From assembly GCF_000744735.1 (NCBI RefSeq), contig NZ_JQMM01000001.1, forward strand, positions 124,001-188,000: a stretch of 64,000 nucleotides of DNA. The letters run 5' to 3'. Numbering within the stretch: the first letter of the stretch is position 1; every line of letters begins with the position of its first letter. Source of the stretch: Porticoccus hydrocarbonoclasticus MCTG13d (lineage in GTDB: Bacteria > Pseudomonadota > Gammaproteobacteria > Pseudomonadales > Porticoccaceae). Made by a program: the position numbers and the translations under genes. The notes below the pieces were generated by a model. The model made no database searches. It was not told the DNA's origin and saw only the letters and a program-made list of their open reading frames with translations. Shown here piece by piece: positions 10,622 to 19,928 of this stretch.

Positions 10622-11284
10622 GTGAAGATCGACTGGAATACTATCGACACCGTACTACTCGACATGGACGGCACGCTGCTGGACCTGCATTTCGATAATT
10701 TTTTCTGGCTCACCCACCTACCCCGCCGCTATGCAGAACATCATGGACTCTGCGCGAGCAAGACAACACCCGAGCTGCACAAACGACTCAATGCAAAACG
10801 CGGTACGCTGGAGTGGTATTGCCTGGAACACTGGTCCCAGGAATTATCGCTGAATATTCGTCAGCTGAAAGAAGAGATTGATTACCTGATCACTGAGCGC
10901 CCCTTCGTGCAGGAGTTTCTCGAACAACTGGGCGCCCATGGTAAACAACGAATCCTGATCACCAATGCCCACCCCCAGAGCCTGGATCTCAAGCTGAAGC
11001 TCACCAGCATCAAACCCCTACTGGACCAAGTCTACAGCTCCCACGAATTCGGCCACCCCAAAGAATCCCCCATATTCTGGCAATTACTGGAACGCCGGCA
11101 ACATTTCAACCCGGCCAGAACATTGTTTATCGACGACTCTTTGCCAGTATTAAAAGCGGCAGCCGCCTATGGCATCGGCCACCTTTTGGCTATCAGCCAA
11201 CCGGATAGCCGAACAGCACCCATCATCATCCAAGAGTTTCCGTCTATCATTCACTTTGACGAGATATTGCCCGATGGCGAATGA
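10622..11284 (+). CDS. yrfG: GMP/IMP nucleotidase, HAD family (YrfG)
   Basis: HAD-superfamily 5'-nucleotidase that dephosphorylates purine nucleotides. The GTG at 10622 gives a 220-residue protein, almost the length of E. coli YrfG, with HAD motif I DMDGTLLD (nucleophile Asp14, acid/base Asp16), motif II ITNAHP and motif IV FIDDSLPVL. Longer open frame upstream overlaps divergent nudE and is not used. No clear ribosome binding site precedes the GTG, so the exact start is less certain. It overlaps hslR by 11 bp. Confidence 0.9.
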   Translation: MKIDWNTIDTVLLDMDGTLLDLHFDNFFWLTHLPRRYAEHHGLCASKTTPELHKRLNAKRGTLEWYCLEHWSQELSLNIRQLKEEIDYLITERPFVQEFLEQLGAHGKQRILITNAHPQSLDLKLKLTSIKPLLDQVYSSHEFGHPKESPIFWQLLERRQHFNPARTLFIDDSLPVLKAAAAYGIGHLLAISQPDSRTAPIIIQEFPSIIHFDEILPDGE

Positions 11285-11681
11285 AAAAATACCTGATCAG
11301 AAGGTCCGTCTGGATAAATGGCTGTGGGCTGCGAGATTCTTTAAAACACGCGCACTGGCGAAAGTGGCTATTGAAGGCGGCAAAGTCCACATTGATGGTC
11401 ATCGTGCAAAGCCCAGTAAAGAGATCACAGTGGGGACCGTCCTCGATATACGGCAGGGGTGGGATGAAAAAACCGTTCTGGTGGAGCAGCTCAGCACCCA
11501 GCGTCGGGGCGCCGACGACGCGGCGAAACTCTATACAGAAACGGAACAAAGCCGAGTCAGACGCGAGCAACAGGCGCTTCAACGCAAAGTCGCCCAACAG
11601 GGCATTCGCTTTTCCGACGAGCGGCCCAGCAAAAAGCAGCGCCGGCAAATCCACCGATTCAAGGAGCAGAACCAATCATGA
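11274..11681 (+). CDS. hslR: Ribosome-associated heat shock protein Hsp15 (S4 domain)
   Basis: RNA-binding protein that rescues stalled 50S subunits carrying nascent peptidyl-tRNA. The 135-residue product carries an S4 domain (VRLDKWLWAARFFKTR, then EGGKVHIDG) and a basic C-terminus. The ATG at 11274 is preferred because it gives the family N-terminus; upstream open frame lies inside yrfG. The unit yrfG-hslR-(DUF4124)-hslO resembles the yrfG-hslR-hslO order of enterics. Confidence 0.94.
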   Translation: MANEKIPDQKVRLDKWLWAARFFKTRALAKVAIEGGKVHIDGHRAKPSKEITVGTVLDIRQGWDEKTVLVEQLSTQRRGADDAAKLYTETEQSRVRREQQALQRKVAQQGIRFSDERPSKKQRRQIHRFKEQNQS

Positions 11682-12115
11682 AAGCACGCATCCTTGTCCT
11701 GCTGTTATGCCTGCCCCCCCTGAGCCAGGCGGCCATTTACCGCTGGGTTGACGAAAGTGGCAAAGTACATTTTTCGGATAAACAGCCAGAGAACAACGCT
11801 ACTGCGCAAGATATATCGGGGCAGTTGCGCCCCCTCAACAACGATTCCAGCACTACTGAAACCGAAAAGCTCAAGACTGTTTTCCCGGGAGAAACACCTG
11901 AAGAAAAAGCGTTTAACGCCCGACAAAAGGCTGAGCAGGAAAAACAGCATCTACATAAGCAAAGGGACTGCCAGAAAGCACGCAACCAGCTCCGTGTACT
12001 GCGTGGCAGGGTTGCTTTCGAAGATAGCGAAGGCAATGAAATCATCATTAGCGAAGAGGAACGACAACAACGGGCAAAACAGCTGGCACAACAAATCCAG
12101 ATCCATTGCTCGTAG
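11678..12115 (+). CDS. DUF4124-domain secreted protein
   Basis: A 145-residue exported protein of unknown function. It has a clear signal peptide (MKARILVLLLCLPPLSQA) followed at once by AIYRWVDESGKVHFSDKQP, the signature of the DUF4124 domain found in many gammaproteobacterial envelope proteins. The rest is polar, with a charged helical stretch that could form a coiled coil (EKAFNARQKAEQEKQHLHKQ). The ATG overlaps the hslR stop (ATGA), so it is probably cotranslated with hslR. Two cysteines (near residues 98 and 144) could pair. Function cannot be stated. Confidence 0.85.
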   Translation: MKARILVLLLCLPPLSQAAIYRWVDESGKVHFSDKQPENNATAQDISGQLRPLNNDSSTTETEKLKTVFPGETPEEKAFNARQKAEQEKQHLHKQRDCQKARNQLRVLRGRVAFEDSEGNEIIISEEERQQRAKQLAQQIQIHCS

Positions 12116-12209
12116 CCACCTACATTTGAACCCGGAAGAAACTTGACCACACTGGACAACTCTCCGGAACCACACTAAATTCCATCGCCCGTTTCAGAGG
12201 AGCCACCAA

Positions 12210-13100
12210 ATGCCCGACAGGGACAAACTGCAAGGATTTATCTTTGATCAATTTGATATTCGCGGCGAAATTTTAACCTTGAAACAAAGCTATGGCGAAG
12301 CCATCGCCCGTGGCAATTATCCTCAGTTGATCAAGCACCTGCTGGGGGAATTCATGGCGGCTGCAGGCATGCTCAGTGCAACACTCAAATTTGATGGCGT
12401 CCTGACACTTCAGGCCCAGGGGCCGGGTCCACTCTCGATGATCATGGCTGACTGTACCCGCCACCACAACCTGCGAGCGATTGCCAGTTTTGACCGCGCT
12501 TATGACTTTAATACCGATGAACCACTCGCAGCACTCGTGGGCATGGGAACCTTGAGCCTGACGATTGACCCCAGTAACGGCGAGCGCTACCAGGGTATTG
12601 TTCCACTGGAGTCAGAAAATCTCGCCAACTGTCTGGAGGATTACTTCACTCGCTCTGAACAACTCCGGACCCGGATCTGGCTGGCGGCCGACACTGAACT
12701 TGATTCACCAAGGGCTGCTGGCTTGCTGCTTCAGGCATTGCCCAGGCAGCTGGAAACGTCGGCGGAAGAAAATCTGCAGATGTGGGAACACACCACACAA
12801 CTGGCCAACACAATCACGGCCGAAGAGCAGCTAACGCTCGACCACGAACAACAACTTCACCGCCTTTTTCACCAGGAACCGCTGAGACTATTCGAAGCAA
12901 AAGCCGTCCAGTTTAACTGCAGCTGCTCAAAAGAGCGTATCTCTCAGGCACTGCTTTCCCTCGGAGAAAAAGAGCTCAACAGCATCCTTGATGAAGCCGG
13001 GCTGGTGGCCATTGATTGTCATTTCTGTGGCCAGCATTACACGTTTACCCGCGATGATATCCAACGGCTGTTCGACGAAAGTCCCCCGGTGCTCCACTAG
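12210..13100 (+). CDS. hslO: Redox-regulated chaperone Hsp33
   Basis: Cytoplasmic holdase activated by oxidation of a zinc-bound cysteine cluster. The 296-residue sequence has the N-terminal chaperone domain and a C-terminal redox switch with Cys237-x-Cys239 and Cys270-x-x-Cys273, the four conserved zinc ligands. An AGAGGAGCC ribosome binding site lies just before the ATG. It follows the DUF4124 gene by 94 bp on the same strand. Confidence 0.97.
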   Translation: MPDRDKLQGFIFDQFDIRGEILTLKQSYGEAIARGNYPQLIKHLLGEFMAAAGMLSATLKFDGVLTLQAQGPGPLSMIMADCTRHHNLRAIASFDRAYDFNTDEPLAALVGMGTLSLTIDPSNGERYQGIVPLESENLANCLEDYFTRSEQLRTRIWLAADTELDSPRAAGLLLQALPRQLETSAEENLQMWEHTTQLANTITAEEQLTLDHEQQLHRLFHQEPLRLFEAKAVQFNCSCSKERISQALLSLGEKELNSILDEAGLVAIDCHFCGQHYTFTRDDIQRLFDESPPVLH

Positions 13101-13187
13101 AGGAATTTTTTCTGGCATAATTGCCACCCCTTCGGCTCCAGCAGGGCCGACAACCTGACCGGAAACCCCTACAGGACGATATTACTG

Positions 13188-14747
13188 ATGACGCAAATCG
13201 AAGATTCTGCGGTGAACGTTTACACCGATCTTTGCTCCGCCGAGCTGATTGAACTGGCCCTCCAGCGCGGGGAAGGCCACCTGACCGATACAGGCGCCTT
13301 TCTCTCTGTCACCGGCAACCGAACCGGCCGATCACCGGCGGACCGCTTCATTGTAGATGAACCAAGCAGCCGGGATGACATCAACTGGGGCCCCGTAAAT
13401 CGCCCCTTTCCGCAAGAGGCATTCAATGCATTGTGGGATCGCGTGGAAACCCATCTGGCGGATCGTGATCGCTTTGTATCCCACCTGCACGTGGGCCAGG
13501 ATTCAGAGCACTATTTACCGGTCAAGGTCACTACCGAAACCGCCTGGCACAACCTGTTCGGGCACAACATGTTTATTCGTCCGGAAAAATACAACCCCTC
13601 CGGCAAAGAGCAATGGAAAATTCTCCATGCCGCCAATTTTGTCTGCGACCCGGAACGAGATGGCACCAACAGTGATGCCGTGGGCATTATCAATGTCGCA
13701 CAGCGCAAGGTACTGATTGCAGGACTGAAATACGCTGGCGAAATGAAAAAGGCCATGTTCTCGGTACAAAACTTCCTGTTGCCAGAAAAAGATGTCATGC
13801 CCATGCACTGTGCTGCCAACGTCGGCGCCGGCGGTGATGTCTGCCTGTTCTTCGGCCTCTCGGGCACCGGAAAAACCACCCTCTCTGCCGACCCGAATCG
13901 CTACCTTATCGGCGACGATGAACACGGCTGGGCAAAAGGCTCCGTGTTCAACATGGAGGGAGGCTGCTACGCCAAAACCATCAATCTGAGCCAAAAGAAT
14001 GAACCGGTCATCTGGGATGCGATTCGCTTTGGCGCCATAGTGGAAAACGTCGTCGTCAATGCCGGTCGCACGGCCGATTACGATGACACCAGCCTTTCAG
14101 AAAATGGCCGCTGCAGCTATCCGCTGGAGCATGTGGAGATGCGCTGCCTGGAAAACCGTGCCGGCGAACCGAAAAATGTCATCTTTCTGACCTGTGATGT
14201 ATCCGGCGTTTTACCACCGGTATCCATTCTTTCAAAAGAAGCTGCTGCCTATCACTTTCTAAGTGGCTATACAGCCAGAGTAGGCTCCACGGAAGTGGGC
14301 GGAAGTGCAGGCATTCAGCCAACCTTTTCCACCTGTTTCGGGGCCCCTTTTATGCCCCGCCCAGCTAATGTATACGCCGAGTTGCTGATGAAGCGTATCG
14401 ACGATTTCGACAGTCGTGTCTACCTGGTTAACACCGGATGGACGGCGGGCTCGGGAGCGCCGGGTGGCACAGGATCCAGGTTCCCGATCCCGGTGACACG
14501 AGGCATTATTGCCGCCATACAGAACGGCGACCTGGAGGATGTGGAAACCGTCCGGCTGCCACTGATCAACCTGGATATCCCCCTCACGGTGCCGGGCGTT
14601 GACACCCGCTACCTCAACCCCCGCGAAACCTGGGAAGACAAGGCTGCCTACGACGAACAGGCCAGCAAGCTCGCCGGACTTTTTATTGAAAATATCAAGC
14701 GATTTGAAGTCACTGACGCTGTTTTAAATGCGGGCCCCAAGCTTTAA
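13188..14747 (+). CDS. pckA: Phosphoenolpyruvate carboxykinase (ATP)
   Basis: Converts oxaloacetate and ATP to phosphoenolpyruvate and CO2, the entry step of gluconeogenesis. The 519-residue protein has the ATP-dependent PCK signature: kinase-1a loop GLSGTGKTT at residues 223-231, the metal-binding LIGDDEHGW that follows, and NTGWTAGSG near residue 410. It is slightly shorter than the E. coli enzyme (540). It stands alone, 87 bp after hslO, and is followed by a strong terminator shared with convergent hemY. Confidence 0.97.
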   Translation: MTQIEDSAVNVYTDLCSAELIELALQRGEGHLTDTGAFLSVTGNRTGRSPADRFIVDEPSSRDDINWGPVNRPFPQEAFNALWDRVETHLADRDRFVSHLHVGQDSEHYLPVKVTTETAWHNLFGHNMFIRPEKYNPSGKEQWKILHAANFVCDPERDGTNSDAVGIINVAQRKVLIAGLKYAGEMKKAMFSVQNFLLPEKDVMPMHCAANVGAGGDVCLFFGLSGTGKTTLSADPNRYLIGDDEHGWAKGSVFNMEGGCYAKTINLSQKNEPVIWDAIRFGAIVENVVVNAGRTADYDDTSLSENGRCSYPLEHVEMRCLENRAGEPKNVIFLTCDVSGVLPPVSILSKEAAAYHFLSGYTARVGSTEVGGSAGIQPTFSTCFGAPFMPRPANVYAELLMKRIDDFDSRVYLVNTGWTAGSGAPGGTGSRFPIPVTRGIIAAIQNGDLEDVETVRLPLINLDIPLTVPGVDTRYLNPRETWEDKAAYDEQASKLAGLFIENIKRFEVTDAVLNAGPKL

Positions 14748-14762
14748 CGGCCCGTTAACCAG

Positions 14763-14802
14763 AACAGCAAAAAGGCGCCTCGAGAGGCGCCTTTTTGCTG
14801 TT
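14763..14802. terminator. Bidirectional rho-independent terminator (pckA / hemY)
   Basis: A perfect inverted repeat with 18-bp arms (AACAGCAAAAAGGCGCCT and its complement) and a CGAG loop. The GC-rich stem is flanked by an A-run on one side and a T-run on the other, so it can stop transcription from both convergent genes. Confidence 0.9.
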
Positions 14803-14813
14803 AGCTACTCAGA

Positions 14814-16028
14814 CTAGGTTCTGAGTGGCTGGCCTATGCCCGTAGTAAAAGATAACCCCTGCTGGTAGTAACGTGCACTTTTCTCATGCTCGCCCAGTCT
14901 GGCCATCAAACCGGCAAGTTCAGCATAAGTCTCGGGATCTGCTTTGAGCGACAAGGAGCTTTCCAGATAATCGCGGGCCTTGCCCCAAAGCTGATTACGA
15001 AGACAAAGCCTGCCCAGCGTGAGCATCAGAACAGCATCATTGGGACGTTCTCGCAACCAGCGCTCAGCGAGCAATAATTGTCGGCGCGGATCTCCGCCAT
15101 CCACCACACCGAACAACTTCACCAACTTCTCGTCCCACCTGGATTTGAGGGTTTTTCGCAGCAAATCCTCCACCCGAGCATAATCGCCCAATTGATACAA
15201 ACTGTTGATATAGGTATCCAGTATTAATGGCTTTGAACGCACATGACGGGGTATGTCCTGCCAGAGTTTGACCAGGCTTGCCGAACCACTATGTTGAGCC
15301 GGAGCCGCCATTCCGGCCAGGAGCGCAGCGTAAATATCCACTTCAATCTGCCCCAGTGTGCGCTCATCAAACACCCGGTAACGCTTGAAGTCCGGCAGCA
15401 GCTTTTCAAGGCTAGCCCAGTCCTCCAGCCCACTATAGGCTTGCTGCAATAAACGCAATACCAGAGGGTGGTCAGGCTCACCAGCGTAGAGGCGTTGCAG
15501 AATCGCCAATGCTTCTTCGTACTGCTCACTATGCAGGTGCATTCTTGCCTGAACCAACCCGATAGCCAGCTCACCGCCGGGGTCGGTTTGTTCTGCTTTC
15601 AAAAGCAGTCGATTGGCATCCAGACGGTCACCGAGTTCATGCGCTGCATTTGCAGCAGCCAGATAGTTGATCAGCGGCATATCGGAATGTCGGGCTGCGC
15701 GCTTGAGATTGCGACGAGCCAGATCCCAGCGACCTTCGATAAATTGTAACAACCCTTTTGCAGTCCGTGCACGAAAACGCGATTGTCTGGAGGTCACACG
15801 CTGACGAACAAGCTGTCTACCGGGCTCTACCAGCAATCGAAAAAAATAGCCCCCCGTTCTGAGCAGAAACCACACCAGCAGCAGTAAAAACAGCAGCGTC
15901 CAGAGGCTCATTTCAACGGTATAGTTACCGACGGCTATCAACACATAACCACTGGTTTCCAGCATTTGCCACGCTACGACCCCGCCAATCAGGGCAATCA
16001 ATACGATAAACAACAGCAACTTTCTCAC
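14814..16028 (-). CDS. hemY: HemY, inner-membrane TPR protein of the heme operon
   Basis: Inner-membrane protein encoded with the heme genes; its precise role is still debated, but it is thought to help coordinate late heme synthesis. The 404-residue product has two N-terminal membrane spans (about residues 2-20 and 40-60), the HemY_N region and then TPR-like helical repeats (for example GRLCLRNQLWGKARDYLESS). It overlaps hemX by 4 bp at its start and ends at the shared terminator. Confidence 0.92.
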   Translation of the reverse strand: MRKLLLFIVLIALIGGVVAWQMLETSGYVLIAVGNYTVEMSLWTLLFLLLLVWFLLRTGGYFFRLLVEPGRQLVRQRVTSRQSRFRARTAKGLLQFIEGRWDLARRNLKRAARHSDMPLINYLAAANAAHELGDRLDANRLLLKAEQTDPGGELAIGLVQARMHLHSEQYEEALAILQRLYAGEPDHPLVLRLLQQAYSGLEDWASLEKLLPDFKRYRVFDERTLGQIEVDIYAALLAGMAAPAQHSGSASLVKLWQDIPRHVRSKPLILDTYINSLYQLGDYARVEDLLRKTLKSRWDEKLVKLFGVVDGGDPRRQLLLAERWLRERPNDAVLMLTLGRLCLRNQLWGKARDYLESSLSLKADPETYAELAGLMARLGEHEKSARYYQQGLSFTTGIGQPLRT

Positions 16029-17251
16029 CGCTGTTGACCTCCCCGGGAATCCAGATCATGACGTTGACGCCAACTATCGATGTAATCACGCAGCGCGTTG
16101 AGCCCAGCTGAAATATCCGTGCGCGGTTGAACCACTGATCGCTGCTGCAGCTCACTTAACTGCTCAACCAAAGCCATTGAACGCGCTTCATTGAGCTTAA
16201 AATAATCAGCCAGCAATTGTTGGGCTAGAGCCAGACTCTCGTCGTAAACCACCTGTTGCTCACGCAACATGGCCAACTGAGCCAACTCCAGAACCGTCAC
16301 AAGCCGCAGGCGGATCAGTTGCTCCTGCTGAGGAGACAGTATTGGCTCGACCACTTCGTCGCGATGCGTGACGCGAACGATCTGACCGAGCTGGTTCAAG
16401 GTACTGTGAAATACCCTGACCAACGGCGCATACCAGGTATCAGCCTGATCAGTAGCGGCCTCAACTGGCACGACCTGCCCTGTCAATTCCGGCATCTGGG
16501 GTGCCAATATCGGTAAATCGCCCACCTCCCCGGCAATCGCTTTTAATTCAAGATAGAGTCCGTCTGTATCGACTACGGGGGCAGACTTGAGGGCGACGAT
16601 ATTTTTTGCCAGCACCTCACGAACCGGCAATAACTCGACTTCATCAAGGTCGCGAAGAATACTGTCGGCGGACTGCAACAAGGCCAGCGCACCATCACTG
16701 TCCCGCTCGGTCAGCAGTCGCTGATTACCCAGTCTGAGCAGATACTCGGCCTCGGCCAGTTTCCAGTCCTTTCTGGAGGGCGTCGAAATTTCCTCGAGCC
16801 GGCTGGCCTGACGATTCATTCTGAGCGTCAGCTCCTGGTCAGCCTGACTTGAACCCGCAGCAAGATCACTTCGCAAACGCCTTTCCTCAGTCAGACTCTG
16901 CCGCAGACGTTCAACATCAGCTCGCAGGACAGTCAAATCCTCCTGGATGCCCGGTTGACGCTGTTGCTGATGATAAAGCCACCAGCCACCGGCCCCACCT
17001 GCGGCAATGGTGAGTATCAGGAGGATCATCAGAAAAATCAGCATTGGCCTGCCCGATGAAGCTTTGACCGGTTTTTCAGGGGTCGTGCTTTTCGTCGAAC
17101 TGGAGGTTTTAGAAGGTTTTGCGGGAGGTAGGTCGTACATCTCCCCGGAAGGCGTCAATACCGAATCACCTGCTTGAGCAGACTGTCGGTTTGCAGACTT
17201 TTCCGGATTTACTGGCTGTTTGTTGTCATCTGGCTGCTTGTCATTATCCAC
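16025..17251 (-). CDS. hemX: HemX, putative uroporphyrinogen-III C-methyltransferase-like membrane protein
   Basis: Member of the HemX family found downstream of hemCD. It is often annotated as a methyltransferase but lacks a recognisable SAM-binding fold; its role is unproven. A polar, proline/lysine-rich N-terminus precedes one membrane span (LIFLMILLILTIAAGGAGGW), then a long periplasmic helical domain with coiled coil. The GTG at 17251 is favoured: AGGA lies upstream and the N-terminus then resembles HemX. A TTG at 17359 would add 36 residues. About 120 bp separate it from hemD with that choice. Confidence 0.88.
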   Translation of the reverse strand: MDNDKQPDDNKQPVNPEKSANRQSAQAGDSVLTPSGEMYDLPPAKPSKTSSSTKSTTPEKPVKASSGRPMLIFLMILLILTIAAGGAGGWWLYHQQQRQPGIQEDLTVLRADVERLRQSLTEERRLRSDLAAGSSQADQELTLRMNRQASRLEEISTPSRKDWKLAEAEYLLRLGNQRLLTERDSDGALALLQSADSILRDLDEVELLPVREVLAKNIVALKSAPVVDTDGLYLELKAIAGEVGDLPILAPQMPELTGQVVPVEAATDQADTWYAPLVRVFHSTLNQLGQIVRVTHRDEVVEPILSPQQEQLIRLRLVTVLELAQLAMLREQQVVYDESLALAQQLLADYFKLNEARSMALVEQLSELQQRSVVQPRTDISAGLNALRDYIDSWRQRHDLDSRGGQQR

Positions 17252-17374
17252 TGACTCGATTCCTGGCGATGGTGACTGGAGTTCATTATAACGATTGGCC
17301 TGGGCTTTGAGACTGACGGTGTAATTAACTGTCTTCTGTAGCCAAGCTATCCACGGCAAACGTGTAACACAGAT

Positions 17375-18136
17375 CTAGATTTTATTACTGTACCACTCAA
17401 GGATAGTCGAGACCATGTCCTCTGGCGCCGCCGATGGGGCAGTGAGAACCCGATCAAACGACAGGTCTCTCGCAATGGTTGCAACCCGCTCACCCGGCAC
17501 AACGACAGGCAACCGGCAGAGTGCGCCATGGAGTTCGGCGGGAACGACTGCAAGCAGATTATGAACCAACTCTCCACTATGGGCAGCCACCAGATCCAAC
17601 TTTTTATCTGTCAGCAGTCTGGCAATTTTACCGGCGGAGTCTTTCATTATGCAGCGCCGGTATAACTCACAGCGATCCACTGTCGCACCACGTTTCTGTA
17701 GCTCTTCGGCCAACAGCGTACGACCACCTTTTCCGGCAAAAATCAGCGCTTTCTGGCCGGCAACGGACCGAAGAGAGTCCAATGCCAATAGCGCTTCACT
17801 GTTAAAGGTTGTCTGGGGCGACTCAGCGCAAATTCCACGCTCTGCAAGTTCCGTCGCTGTGGCTTTACCTACCGCATAATAGCGTACACCCACCGGTAAC
17901 ATCGGCCAGTAATTTTCCAGCCAATCAACACCCAACCGGACTGCAGTGCGGCTGACAAATATCGCTATCTGATAGTGATCGAAGTCCAGGATTTTCGATT
18001 TGGCATGCGGAGCGAGTACGGGTTCTATTTTCATTACCGGATAGCGGTAAATCTGTATCCCTGCCAGCTCCAGCGATGTCACTAGCTCATCCTGCTCCAG
18101 AAGCGGCCTTATCAACAATACATTCAACCGGCTCAT
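17375..18136 (-). CDS. hemD: Uroporphyrinogen-III synthase
   Basis: Cyclises hydroxymethylbilane to uroporphyrinogen III with inversion of ring D. The family is poorly conserved; the 253-residue length, two-domain alternating alpha/beta pattern and the YAVGKATA and KGGRTLLAEEL segments support the call, and the position right after hemC makes it firm. The ATG at 18136 (MSRLNVLLIRP) is the natural start; the longer open frame upstream lies within hemC. About 10 bp separate it from the hemC stop. Confidence 0.94.
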   Translation of the reverse strand: MSRLNVLLIRPLLEQDELVTSLELAGIQIYRYPVMKIEPVLAPHAKSKILDFDHYQIAIFVSRTAVRLGVDWLENYWPMLPVGVRYYAVGKATATELAERGICAESPQTTFNSEALLALDSLRSVAGQKALIFAGKGGRTLLAEELQKRGATVDRCELYRRCIMKDSAGKIARLLTDKKLDLVAAHSGELVHNLLAVVPAELHGALCRLPVVVPGERVATIARDLSFDRVLTAPSAAPEDMVSTILEWYSNKI

Positions 18137-18146
18137 TGCGCTCGAC

Positions 18147-19079
18147 TCAATGATTCTCGTAGACCTCACGCAGAATGACACCGGCACCCCGCTGCAGGAG
18201 CCGCTCGGCCAGCTCAATACCCAATGCTTCGGCGTCGTTTACACTGCCGCTGATATCGTCTCGTATGATCCGGGTACCATCGGGAGAGCCGACCAGGCCC
18301 CTCAGCCAAATCTGCTGTTCTCCACGGTGAATGGCATAGCAGGCAATCGGCACCTGGCAGCCTCCTTCCAGACGTCGATTCATGGCGCGCTCTGCCATGA
18401 CACACTCCGCTGTGGCCTCATCATGTAGCGGCTTCAGCAACACCTGAACCCAGTCATCGCCAACACGACTTTCAATGCCCACGGCCCCCTGTCCACCTGC
18501 AGGCAAGCACTGCTCCGGCGCCAGCCGGAGGCTGATACGCGCTTCCATTTTCAGCCTTACCAGCCCGGCCGTCGCCAGCAAAATAGCATCGAATTCACCA
18601 CTGTCCAGCCTGCCGAGACGCGTCTGGACATTGCCTCGCAGATCGCCGACCAACAGCTCGGGAAAAGCCTCCCGGAGCTGGCACTGGCGACGCAGACTCG
18701 ATGTTCCGACCCGGCTGCCGGACGGCAGCTCTTCCAGTCGCGCAAAATGATTGGACACGAAAGCATCGGTGGGGTCCTCTCGTTCACAGATCACACTGAG
18801 ACCCAAACCCTGCGGAAACTCCATGGGCACATCTTTCATCGAGTGAACCGCAATATCTGCCCGATCCTCCAGCATGGCAACTTCCAGCTCTTTGACAAAA
18901 AGCCCTTTGCCGCCAACCTTCGCCAATGGCACATCCAGTATCTTGTCACCTTTAGTGGTAAAGGTGACAAGACTCACTTCGAGATCCGGATGGAGTTGCA
19001 GCAGCCGCTCTTTGACATACTCTGCCTGCCAGAGCGCCAGGGGGCTTTTACGGGTTGCGATACGAAGGTGTTTTGACAT
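18147..19079 (-). CDS. hemC: Porphobilinogen deaminase (hydroxymethylbilane synthase)
   Basis: Polymerises four porphobilinogens into hydroxymethylbilane using a covalent dipyrromethane cofactor. In the 310-residue product the attachment cysteine is Cys241 in [22 protein letters not shown] at the N-terminus and VHSMKDVP around residue 78 are also conserved. The ATG at 19079 ([11 protein letters not shown]) is chosen over upstream in-frame codons, which add nonconserved sequence. It is the first gene of hemCDXY and lies 100 bp downstream of algR on the same strand, an arrangement known from Pseudomonas. Confidence 0.97.
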   Translation of the reverse strand: MSKHLRIATRKSPLALWQAEYVKERLLQLHPDLEVSLVTFTTKGDKILDVPLAKVGGKGLFVKELEVAMLEDRADIAVHSMKDVPMEFPQGLGLSVICEREDPTDAFVSNHFARLEELPSGSRVGTSSLRRQCQLREAFPELLVGDLRGNVQTRLGRLDSGEFDAILLATAGLVRLKMEARISLRLAPEQCLPAGGQGAVGIESRVGDDWVQVLLKPLHDEATAECVMAERAMNRRLEGGCQVPIACYAIHRGEQQIWLRGLVGSPDGTRIIRDDISGSVNDAEALGIELAERLLQRGAGVILREVYENH

Positions 19080-19179
19080 GATAGTAACGACCATTGCCTG
19101 CAAACGGCGCATCATAACAGATTGGGTTGGGATCTTTGTCGGCAGACAACGCAACCCCAGCTACATGCAGTTAACTGCC

Positions 19180-19917
19180 CTACATCTGCTCGAGCAGTTT
19201 ACGCAACGGCGCCACATGACGCCTGCTAACCTGTGGGCGAATATCCATTCCCTGAAGGCGGACAAAAAACTGTCCTTCAAGATTGCGTTCCAGGCCTTCA
19301 ATATGCGGGATTGAAATCAGTGCATTGCGATGAATGCGAAAAAACCGGTTCTCGAACTCATCCTCAAGTTCTTTCAGTGTTTCGTCGAGGAGTGCTTCGC
19401 CCTGGGTATGATAGGCCGTTACATATTTATGATCTGCCTGAAACAGCCGCACATCAGCAATGGCAACCAGGTCGATACCCCGACGATTTTTGGCCGCAAT
19501 ATGGCTCCTACCATCTGTCTGATAGACAGGCGAATCCTGCAACTCGATTAATTGTGCTTTATTGATTCGCTTGGTGCGCAGAATGGCATTTTCCAAATCC
19601 ACCTGTTTAACCGGCTTGAGCAGGTAACCGATCGCCTGAGATGAAAAAGCCTCGACGGCATAATCGTCGTAAGCGGTACAGAAGATAACCGCCGGCGGCG
19701 GCTCAAAATCCGACAGATACTGGGCAGCTGCAAGGCCATCCATCCCCGGCATCCGCACATCCATAAACACCAGATCCGGGCTGAACTTCTCAGCCACCTC
19801 AAGGGCCTGTTCACCGCTGCCGGCTTCACCGACATGCATGCAACTATCAATCACCGACAACATTCTTTTCAGACGGTCACGGGCGAGTGGTTCATCATCA
19901 ACGATCAGTATTCTCAT
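19180..19917 (-). CDS. algR: LytTR-family response regulator AlgR
   Basis: Response regulator with an N-terminal receiver (MRILIVDDEPLARDRL, phosphoacceptor Asp53 in FMDVRMPGMDG) and a C-terminal LytTR DNA-binding domain (RFFRIHRNALISI). In Pseudomonas the orthologue controls type IV pili and alginate genes, and it sits in the same place between algZ and hemC. The ATG at 19917 is two codons inside a TTG. It follows algZ by about 11 bp, so sensor and regulator are cotranscribed. The link to the pil genes in this window is plausible but not shown. Confidence 0.93.
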   Translation of the reverse strand: MRILIVDDEPLARDRLKRMLSVIDSCMHVGEAGSGEQALEVAEKFSPDLVFMDVRMPGMDGLAAAQYLSDFEPPPAVIFCTAYDDYAVEAFSSQAIGYLLKPVKQVDLENAILRTKRINKAQLIELQDSPVYQTDGRSHIAAKNRRGIDLVAIADVRLFQADHKYVTAYHTQGEALLDETLKELEDEFENRFFRIHRNALISIPHIEGLERNLEGQFFVRLQGMDIRPQVSRRHVAPLRKLLEQM

Positions 19918-19928
19918 CGCCAAGCCTA